This document shows positions 1 to 4,938 of a stretch of 5,998 bases of DNA, piece after piece. The DNA comes from Actinomyces sp. (lineage in GTDB: Bacteria; Actinomycetota; Actinomycetes; Actinomycetales; Actinomycetaceae). Both the position numbers and the translations under genes were made by a program. The notes below the pieces were generated by a model. It saw nothing but the letters and a program-made list of their open reading frames with translations. It ran no database searches and was not told the origin of the DNA. The DNA lies in assembly GCA_012837655.1 (NCBI GenBank), contig DUQT01000265.1:1-5998 (forward strand), in the 5' to 3' direction. Position 1 is the stretch's first letter; each line of letters opens with the position of its first letter.

Positions 1-1
1 G

Positions 2-589
2 CCGACCGGCCCCGCTGGTGAAGAGCCAACCTACGAGTCGCGCGAGGTTATCAAGGAAAAGCAGGGGGAGCAGGCTCACCTCATTATTGGCGGACGCGGT
101 ATTAGCGCGAACGATGATCGCCGTCCCGCAATGTCGGTATTGCTTGGGATCCTGGGCGGATCAATGTCCAGCCGCCTGTTCCAAGAGATCCGCGAACGCC
201 GCGGCCTCGCATATACAACTTACGCTTTCGACACCGCTTACACGGACACTGGATATTTTGGAATGTACGCAGGTTGCGCACCGTCAAACTTGGGTACGGT
301 CGAAAACCTGATGCGCGAACAGCTCGCAGACCTTGCAAACGGGGGAGCGACCGACCAAGAGATCCAGCGCGTACAGGGCCAACTACGCGGAGGGCTAGCA
401 CTCGGTTTGGAAGATTCCAGCGCCCGCATGGTTCGGCTTGGTCGCGCGGAAGTTATCCATTCGCGCTTCACGCCGCTGGAGTTCACGCTGCGCAAGATCA
501 ACGCCATCACACGCGACGATGTTGCAAACCTTGCTCAATACCTGCTGGATCAGCCGCAAAGCAAGTCTGTGGTCGTGCCGAGCGAATAG
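2..589 (+). CDS. M16-family metallopeptidase, C-terminal part (5' end outside window)
   Basis: The frame is open from base 2, with no start inside the window, to the TAG at 587-589, giving 195 residues of the C-terminal portion. The diagnostic stretch is at fragment residues 52-71: GGSMSSRLFQEIRE followed by RRGLAY. This is the conserved segment of the second M16 (pitrilysin/processing-peptidase-like) domain, where the R and Y line the substrate cavity. The zinc-binding HxxEH box belongs to the N-terminal domain and lies upstream of the window, so I cannot tell whether this protein is an active peptidase or an inactive partner subunit. In actinobacteria a PepR-type M16 protein commonly lies downstream of the polynucleotide phosphorylase gene and near dapB, which fits the neighbour here. 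The internal ATG at 131 only marks where a start-based search begins and is not the true start. The family call is firm; the exact substrate is unknown. Confidence 0.9.
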   Translation, partial: PTGPAGEEPTYESREVIKEKQGEQAHLIIGGRGISANDDRRPAMSVLLGILGGSMSSRLFQEIRERRGLAYTTYAFDTAYTDTGYFGMYAGCAPSNLGTVENLMREQLADLANGGATDQEIQRVQGQLRGGLALGLEDSSARMVRLGRAEVIHSRFTPLEFTLRKINAITRDDVANLAQYLLDQPQSKSVVVPSE

Positions 590-603
590 TCCCACCTGCG
601 CGC

Positions 604-609
604 TATGGT
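604..609 (+). promoter_or_regulatory. Putative -10 box (TATGGT) for a leaderless dapB transcript
   Basis: TATGGT fits the actinobacterial TANNNT -10 pattern and ends exactly 6 nt before the dapB ATG at 616. Transcription starting about 7 nt downstream of the box would begin at the A of the ATG. The 26-nt gap after the M16 stop contains no purine-rich Shine-Dalgarno sequence, which supports leaderless initiation. No convincing -35 element is visible at 16-18 nt spacing. Read-through from the peptidase gene could also contribute. The same geometry recurs at dapA and rnj. Confidence 0.5.
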
Positions 610-615
610 GTAACC

Positions 616-1359
616 ATGACGAAAGTAGCAGTAATTGGTGCTAAAGGCCGCATGGGCAGCACCGTATCGCAAACCGTAAAAGATGCATCCGACCTCGAAC
701 TTGTCGCCGAACTTGACCAGGGCGATGACGTCACCGTTGAAACGTTAAACGGCGCCGAGGTCGCAGTTGTGTTCACCGTTCCTTCGGTGAAGCTCGACAA
801 TGTTTTGGACCTCCTTAAGGCGAACGTCCACGCCGTGGTCGGAACATCTGGTTGGACAGATGAAGAACTGGACAGGGTGCGCGAGGCCCAGAAGGACTCG
901 CAGGCGAATGTCTTTATTGCGCCTAACTTCGCCCTCTCCGCAGTACTCGCGATGGAGTTCGCTGCAATGGCAGCCCCCATGTTCGAATCCGTTGAGGTCA
1001 TCGAGATGCACCACCCGAACAAGGTGGACGCGCCTTCTGGAACTGCCGCTGCAACCGCCGCGAAGATCGCCGATGCACGCAAGCAGGCCGGTGTTGCACC
1101 AGCACCCGACGCAACTGAAACTGACCCGGAGGGCACCCGCGGTGGCCGCTACTCCGACGTTCCAGTCCACGCGGTCCGACTTCGCGGCATCACCGCAACG
1201 GAAGAAATTCTGCTTGGCAACCCCGGCGAGGTCCTCACTATCCGCACGGATTCCTTCGACCGCGCATCGTTCATGCCCGGCGTCCTACTGGCCGTTCGTA
1301 AGGTCGCTGGCCTCGTCGGCCTGACCGTCGGCTTGGAAAACCTGCTCGACCTAAAGTAA
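616..1359 (+). CDS. dapB: 4-hydroxy-tetrahydrodipicolinate reductase DapB
   Basis: This cytosolic enzyme reduces the DapA product with NAD(P)H to tetrahydrodipicolinate, the second step of the diaminopimelate/lysine branch. The 247-residue length is normal for the family. The N-terminal Rossmann fold carries the dinucleotide loop G8-A-K-G-R-M-G14. FTVPSV at about 53-58 and GTSGW at 76-80 are further cofactor-domain motifs. The catalytic signature HHPNKVDAPSGTA begins at H132; H132 (acid/base) and K136, followed by S141-G-T143, are intact. The C-terminal part closes with ENLLDLK. The start at 616 is chosen because MTKVAVIGAKG places the nucleotide loop at its usual distance from the N-terminus; upstream ATG/GTG extensions in the same frame run through the peptidase gene and are spurious. 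There is no ribosome binding site, and a -10 box lies 6 nt upstream, so the transcript is probably leaderless. A GNAT gene follows 7 nt after the stop. Confidence 0.97.
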   Translation: MTKVAVIGAKGRMGSTVSQTVKDASDLELVAELDQGDDVTVETLNGAEVAVVFTVPSVKLDNVLDLLKANVHAVVGTSGWTDEELDRVREAQKDSQANVFIAPNFALSAVLAMEFAAMAAPMFESVEVIEMHHPNKVDAPSGTAAATAAKIADARKQAGVAPAPDATETDPEGTRGGRYSDVPVHAVRLRGITATEEILLGNPGEVLTIRTDSFDRASFMPGVLLAVRKVAGLVGLTVGLENLLDLK

Positions 1360-1362
1360 GGA
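1357..1362 (+). promoter_or_regulatory. Shine-Dalgarno sequence (TAAGGA) of the GNAT gene, overlapping the dapB stop
   Basis: TAAGGA lies 4 nt before the ATG at 1367 and includes the dapB TAA stop codon. It indicates that the acetyltransferase is translated from the dapB mRNA by ordinary SD-dependent, possibly coupled, initiation. This contrasts with dapB itself, which has no SD. It also settles the choice of 1367 as the start. Confidence 0.6.
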
Positions 1363-1366
1363 AAAC

Positions 1367-1951
1367 ATGTCAATCTTTGACCGTTTCCAACACAAGAGCG
1401 CACTAAACGCCGATCGTTCAGTGCGCCCCGCCCTCGTAAATGATTCGGAAACGATCGCCCGGATTCAGGCCGATAGCATGCTTGCGTCCCTGCAGGCCGG
1501 AATCGACGAACCGTTGGACGAATCTGCGGCGGGCGCTGTTGATATGGATCAAATGACGAGGACGTGGCAGCAGACGCTGGATAGGCCAGCGCAGCGCGGT
1601 TTCCGTGTGCTGAGTGCTCTGGATGGGGCGGCCGTAGTTGGTTTCGCAGCGGCAGTGCCGGGCGCGCCCGTTGCCGAAGTTGAAGGAATGGACGCGCCTG
1701 GAACGGAGATCATCGCGCTCGAAGTCGCCGCGGGCCAAATTGGCAATGGTCACCGTTCGCGCCTGCTGTCCGCGGTCACTGATCTTGCGAAGGAAGAGGG
1801 CGCACAAAACGTGCGGACCTGGATCATCGCGGGCGATGACGAGCGAATCCGGTTCTTCCAGGAGGCCGGATTGGCGCCAGCTGGCGTCATGCGCAAACTC
1901 GAGGTCGGACCGCACGTCGTGACGCAGCACCTGTGGTGGGCGGTTCTGTAA
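1367..1951 (+). CDS. GNAT-family N-acetyltransferase, substrate unknown
   Basis: The 194-residue protein has the outline of a Gcn5-related acetyltransferase, a family that transfers acetyl groups from acetyl-CoA to amines. After a polar N-terminus come a helix at about 26-45, a central beta region (VLSALDGAAVVGFAAAVPG, about 81-99), the motif A strand EIIALEVAA (about 114-122), and a CoA-loop-like G123-Q-I-G-N-G128 leading into the SRLLSAVTDLAKEEG helix. Motif B appears as RFFQEAGLAPAG (162-173). The usual Q/R-x-x-G-x-G loop has G123 in the first position, so motif A is slightly degenerate and the CoA contact may be altered. The C-terminus HLWWAVL is hydrophobic but too short for a membrane segment. 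It sits 7 nt behind dapB with its own SD, which makes co-transcription likely. Whether it acts in the lysine pathway, for example on an intermediate or on a protein, is speculation. The family call is fairly secure; the function is not. Confidence 0.82.
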   Translation: MSIFDRFQHKSALNADRSVRPALVNDSETIARIQADSMLASLQAGIDEPLDESAAGAVDMDQMTRTWQQTLDRPAQRGFRVLSALDGAAVVGFAAAVPGAPVAEVEGMDAPGTEIIALEVAAGQIGNGHRSRLLSAVTDLAKEEGAQNVRTWIIAGDDERIRFFQEAGLAPAGVMRKLEVGPHVVTQHLWWAVL

Positions 1952-1990
1952 GAGCCCCAAGGCCGATGGTGCTGGTTGCGGCGCCTACAC

Positions 1991-2020
1991 GCGGATTAGG
2001 ACGTTTAGCGACCAATCCGC
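1991..2020 (+). terminator. Candidate weak hairpin downstream of the GNAT gene
   Basis: GCGGATT (1991-1997) pairs with AATCCGC (2014-2020). After a bulged A1998 the stem continues with GG/CC, giving 9 bp around an 11-nt loop. It lies 40 nt past the GNAT stop and is followed a few bases later by TTTT at 2026-2029 and again at 2036-2039, but not by a proper continuous U-tract. It could terminate the dapB-GNAT transcript, or it could be an operator dyad upstream of dapA. It overlaps the first copy of the CGTTT repeats. Confidence 0.35.
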
Positions 2021-2065
2021 ACGCGTTTTGGCGCGTTTTGCGACCAACTATCGGACGTTTGCCAA
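1999..2065 (+). repeat. Phased direct repeats of CGTTT(T/A)GCGACCAA type upstream of dapA
   Basis: Copy 1 (1999-2015) is GGACGTTTAGCGACCAA. Copy 2 (2031-2047) is GCGCGTTTTGCGACCAA, and copy 3 (2053-2065) is a shortened GGACGTTTGCCAA. Between copies 1 and 2 there is a further CGCGTTTTG (2022-2030), which repeats perfectly at 2032-2040 with a 10-nt period. Copy starts are 32 and 22 nt apart, close to three and two helical turns. The array ends 20 nt before the putative dapA -10 box, so it covers the region where a repressor or activator would act. No known regulator motif is recognised. Some of the similarity could be slippage-generated. The spacer 1952-2096 shows no coding potential. Confidence 0.55.
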
Positions 2066-2084
2066 CAAGTTCCGTTGAGGCGGT

Positions 2085-2090
2085 TACGAT
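2085..2090 (+). promoter_or_regulatory. Putative -10 box (TACGAT) for a leaderless dapA transcript
   Basis: TACGAT matches TANNNT and ends 6 nt before the dapA ATG, so the first transcribed base would be the A of the start codon. The only purine-rich stretch, GAGG at 2077-2080, is 16 nt from the ATG, too far to act as a Shine-Dalgarno sequence. A TTGCCA at 2059-2064 resembles a -35 box, but its 20-nt spacing is too long, and it lies inside the third upstream repeat. With a leaderless mRNA there is no room for a lysine riboswitch. Confidence 0.55.
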
Positions 2091-2096
2091 AAAAGC

Positions 2097-2993
2097 ATGA
2101 GTAGCGAAGTTGTAAGTCCGATTGGTCAACTGTCTGTAGCGATGGTCACTCCGTTTAAGGAGGATGGATCGCTTGACGTGGATTCAGCTGTGAAGCTGGC
2201 ACGTCACCTGGTGGATACCGGTGTCGACTCGGTCCTGGTTTCTGGAACCACGGGTGAAGCGCCGACCACGTACCAGCCTGAAAAGGATGAACTGACCCGC
2301 GCAGTCATCGAAGAGGTCGGAGATGAAGCCTACATCCTGGCGGGAGCTGGCTCAAACGACACAGCCCACGCCGTGCGCATGGCAGTGTCCGCGGAACAGT
2401 GCGGAGCCGATGGCCTGCTGGTTGTTTCGCCCTACTACAACCGTCCGAACCAGAAGGGCTTGCGCGCTCACGTCGAAGCGATCATTGAGGCCACGACCTT
2501 GCCGATCACGCTCTACGACATTCCCGGACGTACCGGACTGGCGTTCTCTGATGAGACGCTGGACTACCTCGCTCAAAACGACCGCATCGTTGCCGTTAAG
2601 GATGCCACCGGAAACCCGAACCAGGCGCTGGAACGCATGGACCGCACCGGCCTGGCCTACTACTGTGGCGACGACGCTCTCAACTACCTGATGATGGCCG
2701 GGGGAGCATCCGGCATCGTGTCGGTAGTCGGACACGTGGCAGGCCCATACTTCCGCAAGGCAATTGAAGCAATCAATGATGGCCGTTTCGCTGAAGCCCG
2801 CGACATTCACCGTCAGATGCGACCGCTAATCGACGCGATCATGGGAGGCGGTCAAGGCGCCGTAATGGCCAAGGTTGCCGTCCACCTGCAGGGCGTTATT
2901 GACACGGACGCCGTCCGACTTCCGCTGGTTCAGGCCGATTCCGAGGACGTTGAACGCCTGCGCAAGATCATGGAAGACCTCGATCTTCTATAG
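2097..2993 (+). CDS. dapA: 4-hydroxy-tetrahydrodipicolinate synthase DapA
   Basis: This enzyme condenses pyruvate with aspartate semialdehyde, the committed entry into diaminopimelate and lysine synthesis. It is cytosolic and usually a homotetramer. The 298 residues form one (beta/alpha)8 barrel plus a C-terminal helical region, the normal family size. All expected active-site elements are readable: SGTTGE at 49-54 (T51/T52 of the proton relay), SPYYNRP at 111-117 (Y113), LYDIPGRTG at 139-147 (Y140 and the substrate-binding R145), and the Schiff-base lysine K168 in AVKDATGN. GIVSVVGHV (206-214) is the conserved strand closing the barrel. The start at 2097 gives the usual short N-terminal extension before GQLSVAMVTPF and coincides with the predicted transcription start. 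In related genomes thyX often precedes dapA; here the GNAT gene and a repeat-bearing spacer do. The gene appears to be a single transcription unit ending before rnj. Confidence 0.97.
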   Translation: MSSEVVSPIGQLSVAMVTPFKEDGSLDVDSAVKLARHLVDTGVDSVLVSGTTGEAPTTYQPEKDELTRAVIEEVGDEAYILAGAGSNDTAHAVRMAVSAEQCGADGLLVVSPYYNRPNQKGLRAHVEAIIEATTLPITLYDIPGRTGLAFSDETLDYLAQNDRIVAVKDATGNPNQALERMDRTGLAYYCGDDALNYLMMAGGASGIVSVVGHVAGPYFRKAIEAINDGRFAEARDIHRQMRPLIDAIMGGGQGAVMAKVAVHLQGVIDTDAVRLPLVQADSEDVERLRKIMEDLDLL

Positions 2994-3018
2994 ATAGTTC
3001 TGTAACTGGCGACGCGTT

Positions 3019-3084
3019 GCGCAACAGTGAGTCTGCAGCTTGTAGGTCGCGCAACTGTGAGTCCGAAGCTTGTAGGTAGCGCAA
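3019..3084 (+). repeat. Tandem repeat array A, 30-nt unit, two full copies plus a stub
   Basis: Copy 1 is 3019-3048 and copy 2 is 3049-3078; they match at 26 of 30 positions by eye. Both begin GCGCAAC, share GTGAGTC, and end AGCTTGTAGGT. A third copy starts with GCGCAA at 3079-3084 and then diverges. The copies abut directly without spacers. The array starts 26 nt after the dapA stop, and the first boundary is embedded in the 10-bp palindrome GTTGCGCAAC (3017-3026). It would be part of the dapA 3' untranslated RNA if transcription continues to the hairpin at 3191. Function is unknown. Confidence 0.8.
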
Positions 3085-3104
3085 ATCGCCTGACCAGCGC
3101 GCTG

Positions 3105-3187
3105 ATATCAAGAGCCCGGATGCCTTGAATATCCAGAGCGCATGCGCATTAAATATCCAAAGCTGTAGCGCGCGCAGAATATCCAAA
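3105..3187 (+). repeat. Tandem repeat array B, ATATCCA-type, four copies at 24-26 nt
   Basis: The core ATATC(C)A starts at 3105, 3129, 3153 and 3179, with periods of 24, 24 and 26 nt. The shared unit is roughly ATATCCARAGC followed by GC-rich sequence containing GCGC. The first copy is degenerate (ATATCAAGAGC) and the last is cut after ATATCCAAAC. The array is distinct in sequence from array A, separated from it by about 20 nt, and runs directly into the hairpin before rnj. Between cores are GC palindromes such as GCGCATGCGC (3138-3147) and a GCGCGCGC run (3168-3175). Regular spacing slightly above two helical turns would suit cooperative protein binding, but simple tandem duplication explains it equally well. 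Confidence 0.75.
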
Positions 3188-3190
3188 CTT

Positions 3191-3231
3191 TGACTTAGGC
3201 CCGTCGGCAGTTAGCCGACGGGCCTAAGTCA
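3191..3231 (+). terminator. Perfect 18-bp hairpin between dapA and rnj, probable terminator
   Basis: TGACTTAGGCCCGTCGGC (3191-3208) is perfectly complementary to 3214-3231 around the 5-nt loop AGTTA. The GC-rich stem is strong enough for intrinsic termination, but the bases after it (TGGCACAATTG) are not a U-tract. On the opposite strand the stem is followed by CAAAGTTT, also a poor tail. U-tract-poor hairpin terminators are common in actinobacteria, so termination of dapA is the likeliest role. The right arm ends only 3 nt before the rnj -10 box and occupies the promoter's -35/spacer region, so a second regulatory role is possible. Confidence 0.7.
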
Positions 3232-3234
3232 TGG

Positions 3235-3240
3235 CACAAT
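3235..3240 (+). promoter_or_regulatory. Putative -10 box (CACAAT) for a leaderless rnj transcript
   Basis: CACAAT shares four of six positions with TATAAT and ends 6 nt before the ATG at 3247, the same spacing as at dapB and dapA. There is no Shine-Dalgarno sequence in the 20 nt before the ATG. The -35 position falls in the loop and right arm of the hairpin (around 3211-3217) and has no good match. The consistent geometry is the main support; the box itself is weak. Confidence 0.45.
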
Positions 3241-3246
3241 TGAAGC

Positions 3247-4938
3247 ATGATGCCTCTTTATGATGATCTTCCCAGACCGCCAAAACTAGAACAGGACACC
3301 CTGCGGGTGACTCCCCTAGGTGGGCTCGGAGACATCGGCCGCAACATGACCGTCTTTGAAGTCAATGGCGAACTGTTAATCGTTGACTGCGGAGTCCTGT
3401 TTCCTGAAGAACAGCAACCCGGTGTCGACCTGATCCTGCCTGACTTTAGCGCAATCGAAGACCGGCTCGATGACGTCGTCGCTCTGGTCCTCACTCACGG
3501 TCACGAAGACCACATCGGGGGCGTGCCCTTCCTTCTGAAGCACCGCCCCGATATTCCGATTTACGGTTCTGAGCTGACCCTCGCATTTGTAAACCCAAAG
3601 CTCGATGAGCACCACATTGAAGGGTGCGACCTCAACGTCGTCACAGAAGGCGACCGCCTGCAACTGGGGGAGTTCGACCTCGAGTTCGTATCGGTCACCC
3701 ACTCGATCCCGGACGCCCTCGCAGTATTTATTCGCACAGTCGCGGGTAAAGCGCTGATTACGGGCGATTTTAAGATGGATCAGCTACCCCTGGATGGTCG
3801 CCTTACCGACCTGCGTTCGTTCGCGCGGTTTGGCGAAGAGGGCGTTGACCTTTTCCTGGTCGATTCGACAAACGCGGAAGTACCGGGCTTTGTAACCCCG
3901 GAGCGTGAGATCGGCCCCGTCCTCAACGATGTTTTCCAAAACGCAACCGGGCAGATTGTTGTCGCGTCTTTTGCATCTCACGTTCACCGCGTGCAGCAGG
4001 TTTTCGACGCCGCAGTTCGTACGGGTCGTAAGGTGGCGCTGATTGGACGTTCGATGGAACGCAACATGCGAATCGCGTCCGAGCTTGAGTTCCTGGACAT
4101 TCCAGACGACGTGATCGTAACTACGAAGCAGATCGCGCTGCTCCCAGAAAATGAACGCGTATACATGGCCACCGGTTCGCAGGGGGAGCCAATGGCCGCC
4201 CTATCGCGGATCGCGCATGGAACGCATAAGTTCGTTGAGGTTGGCCCTGGCGACACGGTTGTGTTTGCGTCGTCGCTGATTCCGGGCAACGAGAACTCGG
4301 TGTATCGCGTGATTAATGGCCTCACGAAGCTGGGCGCCAAGGTGGTTCACCAGGCAAACGCGAAGGTTCACGTGTCCGGTCACGCGGCTGCCGGCGAGCT
4401 CATCTACTGCTACAACATCATCCAGCCAAAGAACGTGATGCCAATCCACGGCGAAATCCGGCACCTGGTCGCCAACGGCACCCTGGCAGTCAAGACGGGC
4501 GTGCGCCCTGAACGCGTGGCACTTGCCGAAGACGGCGTCGTAGTCGACCTCGTGGACGGCGAAGCGACCGTAGTTGGCGCCGTGCCGTGCGACTACATTT
4601 ACGTAGACGGGCGCAGCGTCGGCGAGATTGACGAATCCGAACTGCACGACCGCCGCGTCCTCGGATCTGAAGGATTCATTTCAATCTACGCGGTCGTCGA
4701 CTTCGATAGTGAAATGGTCCTTTCCGGCCCCACCATCAAGTCAGTTGGAATGGCCGAGGACGATGCTGTGTTCGACGAAATCCACGAGGACGTCGCTGAC
4801 GCCCTGCTGAAGGCAGTGCAGCAGCCCGAGGCTGACACCTACACATGCCAGCAGGCGATGCGCCGCGTGGTTGGCCGCTGGGTTTCGCGCACGCTTCGTC
4901 GCCGTCCGATGATCGTTCCGGTAGTGGTGGAGCAGTAG
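3247..4938 (+). CDS. rnj: Ribonuclease J (metallo-beta-lactamase/beta-CASP nuclease)
   Basis: RNase J is a zinc-dependent endonuclease and 5'-3' exonuclease in rRNA maturation and mRNA decay. The 563-residue protein shows the full layout. LRVTPLGGLGDIGRNM (19-34) opens the lactamase fold. The metal motif T-H84-G-H86-E-D88-H89 is followed by further ligands H152 (VTHSIPD) and D174 (TGDFK). The beta-CASP insert spans roughly 205-375, with VALIGRSMERN around 263-273 and ATGSQGEP at 308-315. After it come H375-V-S-G-H379 and MPIH401GE, completing the active site, and the C-terminal domain from about 460 ends in an Arg-rich helix and PMIVPVVVEQ. All catalytic residues are intact. Two ATGs (3247, 3250) are adjacent; 3247 matches the predicted transcription start. 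The last base of its TAG is the first base of the kinase GTG, so the two genes form one operon. Confidence 0.96.
   Translation: MMPLYDDLPRPPKLEQDTLRVTPLGGLGDIGRNMTVFEVNGELLIVDCGVLFPEEQQPGVDLILPDFSAIEDRLDDVVALVLTHGHEDHIGGVPFLLKHRPDIPIYGSELTLAFVNPKLDEHHIEGCDLNVVTEGDRLQLGEFDLEFVSVTHSIPDALAVFIRTVAGKALITGDFKMDQLPLDGRLTDLRSFARFGEEGVDLFLVDSTNAEVPGFVTPEREIGPVLNDVFQNATGQIVVASFASHVHRVQQVFDAAVRTGRKVALIGRSMERNMRIASELEFLDIPDDVIVTTKQIALLPENERVYMATGSQGEPMAALSRIAHGTHKFVEVGPGDTVVFASSLIPGNENSVYRVINGLTKLGAKVVHQANAKVHVSGHAAAGELIYCYNIIQPKNVMPIHGEIRHLVANGTLAVKTGVRPERVALAEDGVVVDLVDGEATVVGAVPCDYIYVDGRSVGEIDESELHDRRVLGSEGFISIYAVVDFDSEMVLSGPTIKSVGMAEDDAVFDEIHEDVADALLKAVQQPEADTYTCQQAMRRVVGRWVSRTLRRRPMIVPVVVEQ
4926..4932 (+). 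promoter_or_regulatory. Shine-Dalgarno sequence (GGTGGAG) of the PfkB-like gene, inside rnj
   Basis: GGTGGAG lies 5 nt upstream of the GTG at 4938 and within the last codons of rnj. It is the best ribosome binding site in the window and decides the start: upstream in-frame ATGs such as 4845 would lie deep inside rnj. The arrangement predicts translational coupling to RNase J. Confidence 0.65.

Noticed and set aside
274..615. N-terminal extension of dapB reading in frame from 274
   Set aside because: It overlaps the M16 peptidase gene in another frame, and the Arg-rich translation has no resemblance to DapB. The Rossmann motif sits correctly when starting at 616.
603..1136. Long antisense open frame opposite dapB (177 codons)
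   Set aside because: It is a Ser/Thr/Ala-rich shadow translation typical of the reverse strand of a GC-rich gene; dapB on the other strand is unambiguous.
1952..2096. Lysine riboswitch ahead of dapA
   Set aside because: The putative dapA -10 box lies 6 nt before the ATG, leaving no leader RNA, and the spacer is too short and lacks the expected multi-helix core.
3019..3084. CRISPR array
   Set aside because: The 30-nt units abut directly with no unique spacers, there are only two full copies, and no cas genes are nearby.
2968..3186. Antisense 72-codon frame across the dapA-rnj repeats, giving 10-residue and 8-residue peptide repeats (LRDLQAADSL-like, WIFNAHAL-like)
   Set aside because: The repeat periods are mostly multiples of three, so a frame that is open in one unit stays open in the next. 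It needs a TTG start, has no ribosome binding site, overlaps the end of dapA and resembles no known protein family.
4845..4937. ATG start at 4845 for the PfkB-like gene
   Set aside because: This would add 31 residues inside the conserved C-terminus of rnj. The GTG at 4938 has a GGTGGAG sequence 5 nt upstream and gives a family-sized protein.
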